NCBI RefSeq assembly: GCF_030272615.1
Contig: NC_081412.1
Coordinates: forward strand, 103,094,796-103,158,795
Reading direction: 5' to 3'
DNA from: Cryptomeria japonica
Taxonomy: Eukaryota > Streptophyta > Pinopsida > Cupressales > Cupressaceae
DNA length: 64,000 bases
Positions 1 to 12,066 of the stretch are shown here, in pieces. The notes beneath the pieces were generated by a model, which did not search any database, was not told where the DNA came from, and saw nothing but the letters and a program-made list of their open reading frames with translations. The stretch's first letter is position 1; every line of letters begins with the position of its first letter. A program made the position numbers and the translations under genes.

Positions 1-700
1 ATAAACCACCGAACCAGTACAATGCCATATATGACATAGCATGGACCTAAATCAAATCCTTAAACACGCATCACCACCATAAATCTCTCCAAGATCAATC
101 GCAACACGCTACATCACTGAAAATACCACATAACATGATTAATATCATTGGACCTAAAAGATCTTCAAGAATGCACACAATGATCAATACGGACCACCAA
201 AACAAATAGGATATGATTAGGAAACACCAACAAGAACATTAGAATCATTTGCAATAGCTGCACCAACACCACTTATTCAAATATTCATCGATCAACACAC
301 TAACACTCAAGAACACTTATCAACAACAATTTGGACTAGAAAGATAACTTGCGGAGCACCAAATCATGAACCATCTAAAATGAAGATACACATGAACATG
401 TCAAATACTCTCTCAAATCCGCAACCAAAGATATGATTATACTGAAGCACAATAGATCAAATACCAAAACACTGAAACACAAAATGCTAAAAACTGATCT
501 TCATACCGGAATCCACAAGTTGACGAAATCACCACATGGAATCAATAAAGAATGAAATATCTCTTGTTGATTCAGCATCCCAAATAGATAAACCAACCAG
601 ACCAACTCACTGCAATCACCAGATCACCAAACACATCAAAGCATAGGAATATGTCGACATCAATGACAACAATATATCCTAGTAGCAACAATATCCAACA
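1..700 (-). mobile_element. Copia-like LTR fragment, minus strand, cut by the window edge
   Basis: Read on the minus strand, a stretch begins at position 700 with TGTTGGATATTG and soon afterwards carries TTGTCATTGATGTCGACAT. The same head (TG start, then TGTCATTGATG) opens the proven LTRs elsewhere in this window. The rest is AT-rich and has no open reading frame that looks real. The 3' end of this LTR lies outside the window, so neither primer site nor target duplication can be checked. Confidence 0.4.
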
Positions 701-1051
701 CTAGGAATATTGTACATGGTTCCAATTAGATCCGCAAGTCGAGAAATCACTCCACAAGAGAAGAAATCTCCAACTAGCTGTTAACCTCAAAAACTGTTCC
801 AGAAGCAAGAAACAACCAATCCGGAAGCAATAACTTGTCGGAAAAGGGTCCAAATGAACTAGAAATCTAGAACAAGGAATAAGAACACATCTGGAAGCCA
901 AGAATCTGATCCGCAATGGAAAATGAATAACTACTAGAGAATTTTGGAAGTAACACAGAAACTGCAACACAAAACAAAAATAACTAAAAAGAAAATATAT
1001 TTTTGGTTGATGCAAGATTTCTCAACAACCAGGGACGCTCCTACATCAAAA
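701..1051. other. Unassigned stretch between two LTR heads
   Basis: No gene or element was recognised. A 104-codon minus-strand open frame here is rich in F, L, C and S and looks like chance. The stretch separates two LTR-like heads that point away from each other. Confidence 0.4.
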
Positions 1052-2757
1052 TGTGATGTTGATGGTTGTCATTGATGTCAACATATTGTTTTGAAATTGG
1101 TGACTCAGAAGATGTGTTCCAGGAATGTTTGGTACTCCAAAATATGTGCTATAGTTGATATTCAGTACTAATTATTTGTGATGATGGTGATCCATATTTC
1201 TCCTCTTACCTGATATGGCATTTATTGATTGTATTCATGAGTATCTTGATTTAATTCTTATTTTTTCTAATTTGGGTAGTTCTATTTTGGGTTTGGTTCG
1301 ATCCAGAATTGGAGTTTGAGCAGTGACATTTATGTAGCATATGAGTCATGATTTGGGTCTGATATTTGTGATGGATGTAACATGTTGATTTGATCAATGA
1401 AGTGCATTGTGGTATAGTCTACTTATAATTAATTCCCTATTGAATATTGTTGGGAAGTTTTCTGGAACAGTGTGTTGTAATTGATGTCAATATATTCTAC
1501 TATGTATTCTAGTGTTGCAGTTAGGTTGGATGAGTTGGTTTAGCCCATGTGTTGTAGATGAGTTGATGCAATTTAACGGGTTTTGAGATATGTATGTTTA
1601 GTTGATTCAAAAGAAGTTTCAAAGGTCCACATGTTGATTTGATCGAGTTATGAGGTGTGGTATGAGGATGTTATTCAGTTGTTTGTGTTATTAAATATTC
1701 TAGTTTGTGCTTTGTATTGCCCGAAATTGTAATATTTTTAGTTGTGGATGTGTGTCCTTAGTTCAATTGGTTCATGATTTGGAAATCCACAAGAGAATAT
1801 TTCATGTTGACAGCCGGTTATGTTGATGTTTTTGAACTCCAGTAGAGAGATGACGATGATTCTTGTAATCTGAGTTGTCAAGTAGTTGTTGTAGTGCAAT
1901 CCACATTGATTGTGAATGTTTCTAGATCATGTTCTATGTGTATTGACAATCCGTATTTATTATTGTGCGTTTTATTGAAGATTTTCCTTATCTGGTGATC
2001 TTCTTCGTGTTATGCGACATTCATGATGTGGTAGCTTGTTACGGCTGACTGAGGCATAATTGTTGGAGGTGTTGCATGTTTGTGGTGGTTATTTTGGTCC
2101 GAACTATGTCTTAGCCGATATTGTTTTGGTTCACATGCATTGTTATAGCATGTGTAATTATATTTTTATAATATGTAGCATGTGTTGAGTCGACCTTGAA
2201 ATATAAGTTGATGACTTGTATAAATGAATGTAATAATCATTGATAGGTATCATGTTATGTGTAAATATTGTATCAATCATTCAGTAGTAGGGAAGTTGTG
2301 CAAAGAAGTGTGTTGCAGAGAAGGCTTGACAATGAGCTTAACTAGAACTGTACTCAAGCATGTTGAGATGCTATTTCATCAGTTCATGATTCTTTGGATG
2401 TAATCCAAATGCTTTTGTAGGTCAGTGAGACTTCCTGTAAGGCAATGAGCCTTCCCTAAGGGTTGTAGCCCTTTTTGGGTTTCTTGTTTGAGCAGTGAGC
2501 TCTATGTAGTGTGCCTGAATGCACGTGTATTCCCCATTGTAATATTTCACTTACTCCTAACAGGGTATTATCTCATTGTTGGTAGATTCCTACTATGATT
2601 TTTCCCTTAACCGGGTTTTCCATGTCAAAAATATTGGTGTTATGTGTGTTATTGATGTGGTGTTGTTTCATGCTTTAAACTATTAATTATCAGATTTGAT
2701 TTGTGGTTTAATTTGTAGCAAGTTTTTGGGCAAACTGATTCATCCCCCCTCTCAATT
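1052..2757 (+). mobile_element. Solo copia-like LTR, plus strand (approximate ends)
   Basis: The stretch begins with TGTGATGTTGATGG followed by TTGTCATTGATGTCAACA, the LTR head shared with other elements here. It ends near a T-G-A-T-T-C-A then C-rich stretch (2737-2757), which matches the U5 end of the proven LTRs at 10639 and 50759 read in reverse. A segment resembling the U5 phrase 'aaccgggttttcc' lies at about 2610. No primer site or gag follows, so it is read as a solo LTR. The ends are estimated by comparison and no target duplication was found. Confidence 0.45.
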
Positions 2758-3295
2758 TGCTCCATAGTTGCCAATATTCCCACCACCAAAATGTTTAGTG
2801 GTGACCTATTTTTGAATCTCTGTTTTGGCCGACTTAGAAGATTATGTTTATCAGAGACAATATATATAAGAATATGATCTAATTGTGTTGATGTATGGAA
2901 GATGTGCAAAACTAAAATATGAAAATCCAATTGATGTTGATGTGCAAAGTGTGTTGTTGAGAAACACCAAAAGCAATTTCGACATTGCAACTTATATATG
3001 AGTGGTGGATTCTCTTTTCTTTCTTCTTCCTTTGGCAGTGAACCTTTCTGGGTAGTGAGCCACCCTTTGTAAAAATCACCTTAACCTGTGATATATATTG
3101 AGAACTAACATTCTCCATGGTTTTTCCCTTTGGGGGTTTTCCACGTTATATCTGGTTTTCTTTGCGTGATCTATTTTGTGTATGTATTTTCATGTTAAAT
3201 ATATGTTCTATTTAATTATACTGGTCATTCCAGATTCATGAAAGAACTAAGAAAATATTTAAGTTGTCAATTGATTCATCCCCCCTCTCAATTGC
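2758..3295 (+). mobile_element. Second LTR-type 3' end, plus strand
   Basis: A second copy of the C-rich U5 end (TTGATTCATCCCCCC) occurs at 3270-3293. It is preceded by a TTTTCCCTTTGGGGG and 'ttttccacg' stretch typical of the U5 of these elements. The 5' start of this LTR is not visible. Short minus-strand open frames in this region overlap repeats and are not regarded as genes. Confidence 0.35.
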
Positions 3296-3308
3296 CTAGA
3301 TATTTAGC

Positions 3309-4050
3309 ATGCTTAAGTGGTATTATAGGTCTTGTAGGTTGGAATGTCGGGTGGAACAAAATGACATTTTCAGCTTTTGGTTGTCAATGTTTCCCTGGGG
3401 TGAGAGAGGAGCAGTGAAGGAGATTGTTTTTGATAGGGGATGGACACACATTGAATGCCATGAATATCATCCTCGGTGCCAGCCTAGGTGGAGAGCATCA
3501 ACATGACAAGGAGATATTTCAGGCTTTCTTTTTTTCAATTGTACAAACTTTGAGATCCATGGAGATAGGTTACTAGATTGGAAACAAATTTGTGGCCCCT
3601 GCATTCTAGATGAATTTTGCAGACCAAATCTTTGAGATTGAACTGGGCAACCTGTATAAGCCCCTTTCTTATCTCTTTGGGAGTGTGATTGAAGGTGGGG
3701 GAGATTTAGAGGATCCTACCAACATTGAACTAGAAGGTAAAGGATGCATTCCTTTGAGAATTATATGGAAGGAGTTTTAGGATGGGGCAAAGAACAACGA
3801 GTTCAGGAGATTGCACAAAATGGTCTACTCGAATGATGCTCCCTTTTATGGGAAAGGAGGTCGCAAAGTCATGAATCTGTGTAGAGGGATTGCATATTTT
3901 TGTAGGAATTTTGTATTAGGATTTAAGAGTTCTAGTTGTAGTAGTGTTCTATATTTTTCAATGTCTTTCTCTTTGGTTGCTATGTAAAAGTTTTGATATC
4001 AATATAAGGCTTCACCCCCATATAGGTAGAACATATCTAAAACAAAAAAA
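3309..4050 (+). pseudogene. Decayed coding-like remnant of unknown origin
   Basis: Two short stretches read like former protein. Around 3400-3530 one frame gives GDGHTLNAMNIILGASLGGE, and an ATG at 3610 opens a 56-codon frame beginning MNFADQIFEIELGNLYKPL, which stops with TAG at 3778-3780. The same frame then stays open for about 50 more codons. It is followed by a T-rich region, 'gatatcaatataagg' and an A-rich end near 4050, so it may be the tail of a retroelement. I do not recognise the family. The evidence is amino-acid texture only. Confidence 0.25.
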
Positions 4051-4481
4051 ATAAAAAATCTAAATATACAACTTATAATACAAATTATTCTTCTAAATTT
4101 ATTTATTATTCTTTCTATTTGATTTTATACATTTTTTCAATAAATTAATTTATATAATATTATATTAAAAAAACTATATATTAGTCATGCATTATATTTA
4201 TAGTTTATAAAATATTATATAAAATTTAGATTTATATATAATTAAATAATAAATATATGTGTTAAAATATATTTAATATAAAAATACATATTTTTATATT
4301 AATGTTACTATATTGGTATCAAGATTCAACTATGTAAAACTATAATTGGATTTGCTATTGAAAATATCCCCTACTTATCAATATAATAATATTTTTAAAA
4401 ATTTACATTATATAAAATTAAAATATACAATAATAAAAATAAATAAATTTAATATACAATTATAATATAATGTTACACTTA

Positions 4482-4527
<46 letters not shown>

Positions 4528-4648
4528 AATTTAAGTTTCAATTTATTTCCCTTATGGTTCAACTAATAGCAATGCCATGGCTTTGTTTTATGAGTGGTTT
4601 TGGTGCACCATCCCTTTCCCGTTGAAAAAGAAGCCCAAAACTCTCCCT
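4051..4648. repeat. AT-rich stretch with a (TA)19 microsatellite
   Basis: No gene is seen. The DNA is extremely AT-rich, and 4485-4522 is an uninterrupted TA dinucleotide run of about 19 units. Confidence 0.8.
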
Positions 4649-4954
4649 ATCACATGTCATAGCAATTGTGTGGGTTGTTTATCTACTAGCCCTAGACATG
4701 AGTGGCCAACAAGGGCTTGCACTTTCTTGTGTTGTTGCTACTTCCACCTCCTCTCATAGGTTAATGGTTATCAATACAGGTCGCACGTGGAGGGATGACT
4801 TATCACATGTCATAGCAATTGTGTGGGTTGTTTATCTACTAGCCCTAGACATGAGTGGCCAACAAGGGCTTGCACTTTCTCGTGTTGTTGCTACTTCCAC
4901 CTCCTCTCATAGGTTAATGGTTATCAATATGGGTCGCATGTGGAGGGATGACTT
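4649..4954 (+). repeat. Tandem duplication, 2 x 153 bp
   Basis: Two copies of a 153-bp unit follow each other directly (4649-4801 and 4802-4954) with only a few substitutions; each unit begins ATCACATGTCATAGC. Because 153 is 51 codons, a 113-codon open frame (4668-5009) runs through both copies and encodes the same 51-residue segment twice. No family is recognised. The preserved frame may be a by-product of the unit length, so no gene is claimed. Confidence 0.85.
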
Positions 4955-5279
4955 ATCGCAAAATATCTCCCTAATGTTTTTAATTATAAAAAATACAATC
5001 CATTTTTAATATAGGTGCTAGTTATATTGTTTAATGTTAAAGTTTGTTATTTTTATTAAAATACACTTTTATGGACAAGGTTTGTATTAAAATTTAAATT
5101 TGTTAACTTGAGAGTAATTAATTTTTTTTTAATTTTTCTTTAATTTGACGAGTTATTTTATTTAATAATTTTAGTTATTTAAAAAAAATATGTTGGCTTT
5201 GTTTTAATTTATATTTATATTTATAGAAGGCTAGGATAAATGATATCACCTAATAAAAATACATATACTTGGATGGCTC
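4955..5279. other. AT-rich spacer, nothing recognised
   Basis: The stretch is T-rich and A-rich and has no convincing reading frame or repeat. It ends where base composition shifts abruptly to GC-richer DNA at the start of the LINE. Confidence 0.5.
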
Positions 5280-5539
5280 TGCGTTTGCATGGGTGTCGTG
5301 CTAGGGCCGATGTCCCCTAGCCTATGTCCTGTGCTCTGCTTGCTTCGTTCCGGGGGGGTTTCTCGCTTGCTGGGGGTCGGTTTTTGCTTGTTCGTGGTCA
5401 GGTTTCTAGGCTGCCGTAGGGTTTTTTTGCAACCCTTTTCTGTTTCTTCTACTCTGGGTCGCCGTTGGGGGTGTGTGGGGTTTGGAGTTGGGTTTTTCGC
5501 CCCTCTTCTTTTTCTTCTTTTGATATTTTCTCTGGGTCC

Positions 5540-6969
5540 ATGGAGAATAGAGGATTATCCTCTTCTCAAACGATCTCTAGAGATGCGAATCCATCTCATT
5601 TGATGCATGCATGTGGAAAGGAACACATTAGTCATTCCCAATCAGGGGTAGGCATCTCTTCTTCAAAAGAGCCTTTTCACATGAAAAAGGTGAATGGTTG
5701 TTTGGAGAGATCCCAAGATTGTCTAGTTCTGGTTATTCAACTTGAGCAAATTTTGGAGGATGTTGAATATTGGTGTAATCATGCTCTCATATGCAAATTT
5801 ATCGATCTTCGCCTCTCTATACATGTTTTAGAGTCTTGGGCACGTCATGTCTAGAATCCTAAAGGAGACATGGAGATACTTACGGTAGCCAATAACTATT
5901 TTCTGGTTATTTTTTCCAACCTGGCAGACAAGAACAAGGCTATTGAGGGTGGCCCTTATTTTTTCAACCAGGTGGGACTCTTTATCAAACCTTGGCATAT
6001 TGGCTTTAATTCTATTGAGGAGCTTCCCTCTCATGTGCTCATGTGGGTCCGAATGCTGAGGCTTTCGTTGGAATTCTAGAGAGAATATATTCTTCACTCA
6101 ATCTCAGTGCTTCTTGGTAAACCTGTGGGTTCGGCTTCACAAACTCAAGATTGAAAGGTATTTTCCTACACTCGTATATGTTTAGAAGTTGATTTAAATA
6201 ATAATTTGCCAGACTCTATGGAAATTTGTTTGGGGACATCTTCTTGGATCCAACAGCTGGACTATGAGACCCTGCCATGTAAATGCATAATTTTTCATGA
6301 ATATGGTCATTTATAGCGGAGATGTCCCATAAATAAATCTTCTAAACTGGCTATTTTTTATCCTCCCCACTTTTTTTGGGGGAAGATAAGGGGAAAGCCC
6401 CTATGCCTAATGGTAATGTTGATAAATATAGCTTCATTCCTGTCAAACCTCAGAATAAAGACAAAGGAAAGAAGAGAACCTGGTTGGATAGGCAAAATGA
6501 TGTCACCCTAAATAGGTTTGGTTTTCTAAAGGATTTGGTCCAAGAGGAAGGAGTTCCAGTTGAAATGTCCTTGGGTGCCCAATTTCAACATGAGGTGCTG
6601 GATGGGGATTCCAAGAAAGAGGGTTGGGCCCTATCTTTGGAGAATCAACAGGATGTTCAAATGGTTATGGATTTCCCTTCCCATGTTCAGGACAACATAG
6701 ATCTTAGTGGGTCATAGGTCCCTGAAGGTGCAGTGGTCATGGAATCTACTCCTCCTTCCACTATTGTGGCATCAGGTTCTATGAAGAGTAAAAAAGCCCT
6801 GCCTATTTTAGGCTTGTAGTAGAAGACCCTCAAAAAGGGTTCTTTAGATAAACCTTTAAAGAGTAGACGAAAAATGGATTAGGAAAAGGTTAAGCTTATT
6901 GGTGATACTTTGGTTGAGTTGGGGTCTATGAAGCCCATTGATTCCCACTTCTCTCAACCACATAATTGA
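5540..6969 (+). pseudogene. LINE ORF1 remnant, DUF4283-type nucleic-acid-binding protein
   Basis: ORF1 proteins of plant LINEs bind the element RNA. The ATG at 5540 (MENRGLSSSQ) is the likely start, just after the GC-rich leader. In that frame, after a TAG at 5852-5854, comes a typical DUF4283 stretch: AIEGGPYFFNQVGLF at about 5940, then a LPSHVLMWVRMLRLSLEF segment, another TAG (6077-6079) and ISVLLGKPVG. A zinc knuckle of the C-x2-C-x4-H-x4-C kind is visible near 6275-6330, but its second cysteine reads F and a stop interrupts it. A frameshift before 6376 leads to a charged C-terminal part (MGEDKGKAPMPNG onward). At least five stops were seen. ORF2 begins immediately after. Confidence 0.75.
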
Positions 6970-9900
6970 TTGTGCTCTCATGGAATGTAAGGGGGTTGAA
7001 CAACATCCCTAGACAAAAGGTTGTTTGCAGATTAATTGACTCTGAGTCTCCTGATATTGTTTTTATTTAGGAAACCAAGCTTTCAGTGGATGGTTTGGCC
7101 AGTTGTGATTTATGTGTCTAGCCCTAGGGCCTTTGGCAAGGAGTGAGCTCTCATAGTAGTTCAAGGGGGGTTGCTTGCTTCTGCAACTTGAGGAAAGTTT
7201 CCCCTTTGTGGTGGTTTTCTAGCAGGTCTTCCATTTCTATGGTCACTTCTAGCTTTGAGACTGGAGAAAGATGCCTCTTCTCTAATATTTATGCTCCTAC
7301 TAATCTTGTGGGTAAGTCACATATTTTGGCTCACATCGATCTTGTTCGGGCTCAAGATCCTTTTCTCCCCTGGATTTTGGCTGGAGATTTTAATGTCTTT
7401 ACTAGTTTGGAGGAAAAGTGAGGCGGGTTATTCAGGCTTGATCCTTCTTGAAATTTACTCAGAGATAATATTGGGCTCTTGAATCTCATTGATGTGAAGA
7501 CAATTAATTGTGTCTTTACATGGAATAATAGGAGGAGTGTTGTTGAGGCTATCTCTGAAAGGCTTGATAGATTTTTGGTTTTCTGCTATTGGGTGCATGA
7601 TAGGTGGTCCACTAGTTTAGAAATTCTTGATTGGAGGGGCTCTGATTATTGGCCTATTAAGCTTTCTATTACATCTTTTAGAACCTCCAAAATCCCTCTT
7701 TCAAATTTTAAATGATGTGTCTTCTTGATCAATCGTTGAGGGATCTTATGGTTGATTGGTGGTATGAAGGGGTGCCTACCCACAAGCGGGCTATGTACAC
7801 CTTTGGGAAGAGATTACAACATGTGAAATGCAAGCTGAAGAGGTGGAATAAAAAATGTTTTGGGAGTCTACATAAACACAAGATGGCATCTCAATCCAAG
7901 TTGGATGAGGTTACACATCGAATTAGGGATCAAGGAATGGCTGTGGAGCTTAGTATGGCTGAGTCCCTTTCTCTAAAGGACTTAGAAGAGTGGGAGTTGT
8001 GTGAGGAGATTTTTTGGAAACAAAAGTCTCATGTGGATTGGCTCCAAGAAGGTGATAGAAACACTACTTTTTTTCATAATTTTGTTAAGGCTCAGAGGTA
8101 TGGTAACTCTATTACCTCTCTCATATCTTCAAAAGGAGTTCATCTTTCATCTAAAGAAGAAATTGCTACAGAAGGTGTCAGGTTTTTTCTAATTTGTTTA
8201 CCAAAGAGGATCCTAAAGCTATGGTGGAAGAGAGAGCCATCTTGAACTATATTCCTCCTCTTGTCTCTTTTGAAATGAATGATACTCTCTTGCACCCCAT
8301 TTTTTTATCTAAAATTAAGAGGGTTGTGTTTCAAATGAAAAAGGGCAAGGCTCCTGGCCTTGATGGGTTTCCTATTAAGTTTTTTAAAGAATTTTGGGAG
8401 ATTATAAAGTATGATCTTCTAGATGTGGTTTAGGAATCTCATAGGAATAAAAAAATGCTCAAATCTATGAATTCTACCTTCTTGGCTCTTGTTCCTAAGA
8501 AGGAAGGGGCTAATAGCCTGGATCAGTACATGCTTATTGCTTTATGTAATGTTGTCTATAAGATAATCACTAAATTGATTGTTGAATGACTCAAACCTTT
8601 CCTCTGCACTTTGGTTTCTAAGGAGCAAGGTGGTTTGATTGATGGAAGGCAGATCCTTGACGAAGTTGTGATAGCAATGAAGGCTATTCATTTGATGGCT
8701 TCCTCTAAGGAGAAGGCTATGCTTATTAAACTTGACATGGCCAAAGCTTATGATAGGGTGAGTTGGGATTTCTTACAGAAGATCCTTTTGGCTTTTGGTT
8801 TTTGAGAAGAGTGGGTGAATTGGATTCTTAGTTGTGTGAATTCTACCTCTTTCTTAGTTATTATTAATGGGGAACCCTAAAAATTGTTTAGTGCTTCGCG
8901 GGGGCTTCGGCAAGGGGACCCTTTATCTCCCTATTTATTCATTCTCATGGCTAAAGGTCTTGGCATATTTCTCACTTCCCAAGTGAGACATGGTCTTATT
9001 TAGGGCTGGAGTTGGAGCAATTCTCTACCTCTCTACTCTCATCTTCAGTTTGTGGATGACACAAGTTTGATGGGCAGGGCTAGAATCAATGAGGCAGTGA
9101 ATTTCAGGAGAGCTTTGAATATCTATTGCAAAGCCTCAAGTCAGAAAATTAGTGAAGATAAATCATTCATATATTTCTTTAATACCCCTCGGCTTATTCA
9201 GAATAGGATTGCCAGGATCCTTAGATTTCAGATGGGGTCCCTTCCTTTGTTGTACCTCAGGATTCATTTAGATTTGGGGCCTCAGTGTGGAGATTTATGA
9301 CAAGGAGTTTTGGATAAATTTCGTTGCAAGGTTAATCGTTGGACTTACAGGTGGTTATCCTTTGTTGGAAGAGTGATTCTTCTGAAGACTGTGGTGCAAG
9401 CACTTCCCATTTATAGGTTTTTTGTGCAGGCTCCCCCCTCCAGCTTTGTGAGAGAGTTAGATGCTCTTTCCCATCAATTTCTTTGGTTTAGTAGTTTTCT
9501 TTCTTCTAAGTGGAGTTGACTCTGTTTGTAGACTGAGACATGCTGGGGGTCTTGGCCTCAGATCTATTGCTTTGGTTAGCAAGGCCTTGGCGGCTAAGTT
9601 GTATTAGAGGTGGTGTAATAGTCAAGATTAGGACAGGGCCAAGATTTTAACCCACAAGTATCTCCTTGGTGCTAATGATCATGAGGTGCCTCATCTTAGT
9701 TTAGTGGGCAGGGGCTCTTGTATTTGGGATACTCTTAACAAAGGTGCCCAACTTATTAAAGATGGCCTTTTCTGGATTTGTAAAAGAGGCTCTGAAGCTC
9801 GTTTTTGGAAAGACTCTTGGGATGCTCACCCTCCTATTCTATCTAGTTATCCACAACTTCAGCCTCTTTGCAACATTTTCACTGATGTTGGATGGGTTAA

Positions 9901-10519
9901 GGTGGAGAATTTTAAAATGGTTAGGCACATTGGATAGGTTGAGGTGACTTGTTGGAAGGATCCTCTTGAATGGCCCTTAGGTGGCTTGGATGAAGATTGT
10001 GTGGTGTTGGTTAATATCTTGGAGGGTAGGTTATGTAGTTCCCTCAAGGAGAGAGATATTTTGGCTTGGGTTCCTAAGCCAAAAGGCAAGTTTTTTGTTG
10101 CTGAAGGTTATGCTCATCTTGATAGGCAATTGCATGGTCTGATGGATGTTCCATGGTGGAAGAAGGTTTGGAATAACTAGTCTTTGCCAAAATGTAATTT
10201 TTTCTTATGGCTGGTTGCTCAGAGGAAATGCCTCACATGTGTGAACCTTCATAAGAGAGGCTTCCCGGGACCATCTATATATTATCTTTGTATGCATATT
10301 GAGGAAGACTTCTCCCACTTGTTTTTTCTATGCCCTCTCTCTAGGGAGATTTGGCACAAGTGGTGGGAGGCTTGGCAACATGCTTATTTTCATGCTACCT
10401 CCTTAATTGACTTTTGGGATAGCTTGGGAAGACCCCTAGCAAAGACCTCTTTTTTTCAAGTGGCCTGGGCTATTGGGCCAACCCTTATTATTTGGAATTT
10501 GTGGCTAGAAAGGAATTAG
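6966..10519 (+). pseudogene. LINE ORF2 remnant, 5' part: endonuclease, reverse transcriptase, zinc-finger region
   Basis: This is the first part of the LINE polyprotein that nicks target DNA and copies the element RNA. The APE-type endonuclease starts at about 6972 (LSWNVRGLNN), continues with ETKL after a stop, GDFN at about 7390, and a LDRFLV then SDYWPI stretch near 7570-7650. The reverse transcriptase follows: KGKAPGLDGFPIKFFKEFW near 8345, LIKLDMAKAYDRVSWDFL near 8720, RQGDPLSPYLFIL near 8910, and the catalytic box as FVDD near 9050. A zf-RVT-like segment lies at 10184-10519 (CNFFLWLVAQRKCLTC, then H-LFFLCPLSREIW). More than ten stops and several frameshifts break it. The LTR insertion at 10639 cuts off the RNase H domain. 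Confidence 0.85.
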
Positions 10520-10633
10520 AGGGTCTTTTGTGATTCACATATAGGGACTTTTCAGTTGTGGCAAAAGATAGTTAATAGGCTTCAGGAGATAATCTTGGCT
10601 AAGTGCAATTTGTCTAAAAATGTTGATTTGAGT

Positions 10634-10638
10634 GATTA
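10634..10638. repeat. Left target-site duplication of the inserted LTR element
   Basis: GATTA at 10634-10638 faces AATTA at 18276-18280 on the other side of the LTR element, 4 of 5 bases identical. Five bases is the usual duplication length for LTR retrotransposons, and both flanks are LINE sequence. Confidence 0.6.
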
Positions 10639-11799
10639 TGATGAATACTAAGAGGGGGGGGGTGTGAATTAGTATGCCAAAAATCACTGTACTTAAACAC
10701 TTTAATAGTCTAGCAGTAAACAGGTAAAACAATTTAGCAGACAAACTGGTTACCACACATGTAAACCAAATAGAAAATAATGCATTCACCCACAGAAGCA
10801 CAAACACCATAACACAAGAGATTTTGACGTGGAACCCCAAATGGCAAAAACCACGGTGAGATGAAACTTACAAGTAACTATCTGCAGAATAGGAACCAGA
10901 CCGGTTAAGGTCAGACTGGTTAAGGTCATACAATGTTCTTTACCAAAACAGATCTTGTTAGGAATCTCAATCTCTGTTAGGAGATAAGTCTTATTAAAGA
11001 CTACCTTGCTAGAGGATTTTAGATCCACAAATGTGAACCACCTTGTTAGAGGATTTACAAAAGGCTTTTGGGGCCTACCTGGTTAAGGGCTTCAGACTTG
11101 TCGAAGATGTGAGTAATCAACAAGTAAGTGATCTAGAAAATAGCACAGATTGCTTGGTTAGATCCTTGATAGCTCATTCCTAATGCATTCCAGAATTACT
11201 TCGATCTTCAACACATTCACACTTTGTCTCTTCTCACAAACCTCAACTTCTCTCCTGTGTTCAAACTTACAAAAACTCTTCAACCACCTTAAACCCTAGC
11301 AACCACCTAAAACCCTAGACATGATGTCCTTATAAAGGAATCTGATTTCATGTCAGTCCAATAGGATTACAATACAATTTCCTAGGTTCAATGCATGTAG
11401 ACATATTTGGTAACATGACACAAAAAGCACCGCCAAAGTGTCGGCATCGCCAAACAATCGGTGGATGGTAACTAATCATAGAGTATTACCGGTTCATACA
11501 GAATACTAGTTTAAGCAAAATACTGATTGTCGGTTAGACAAAATGAAGACTAGGAAAAATGAGTTGTGCCTCTTCATTCCTTCATATTGCTTGAGATCCT
11601 CAAACCGCTTGGGGTCTTCATACCGCTTCAAATCGGTAAACACTTTCTACAAAACGCCGATAGTTTGAAGACTTTAATACATCATACCAGTTGGAACAAA
11701 TACTGGTTGAGCTTCAACTTATATATACAAAAAGTGATCTCAAATCAAGTGTGTGTCCATCAATGACAATCACAACATCAATCATCAAAAATGCCAACA
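10639..11799 (-). repeat. 3' LTR of the non-autonomous element
   Basis: 1,161 bp, nearly collinear with the copy at 17094-18275. On the minus strand it starts TGTTGGCATTTTTGATG and ends TTAGTATTCATCA. A TATA-like box (CTTTATAAGG on the minus strand) lies near 11331-11340. The short plus- and minus-strand open frames inside it are chance frames shared with the other LTR. Confidence 0.9.
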
Positions 11800-11811
11800 A
11801 TCTCCCCCTTT
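11800..11811 (-). other. Polypurine tract (plus-strand primer)
   Basis: On the minus strand the sequence reads AAAGGGGGAGAT directly before the TGTTGG start of the 3' LTR, the position and composition expected for the retroelement polypurine tract. Two more G5-type purine tracts lie further inside the element, near 11883-11894 and 11993-12003. Confidence 0.85.
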
Positions 11812-12066
11812 GGCATTGATGACAACACTTAGGAAAATTTTGACATCTAAGTGTTTTACAACAAAAATATGCCATAATCAAAATTACTCCCCCTAAGCAT
11901 ATACACTATCCCTTTTGTAGAAAATACAATGTATACTACTCCTTAACAGAAATAACATGAAATTATACATCAAAACATTCAAAATTTATACTTCTCCCCC
12001 TTTTCCAACAATGACAAATATATTGCAGACTAACCCCTATTGCATTAGTATTAAAATAATAAGTGT

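Noticed and set aside
651-660. Zinc-response element near the window start
   Set aside because: It is a one-base variant of the LTR head word ATGTCAACAT in a retroelement, so a metal-response role is unlikely.
10535-11028. Open frames at 10535-11028 and their copies at 17103-17479
   Set aside because: They lie within the two LTRs and are repeated because the LTRs are repeats. No domain is present.
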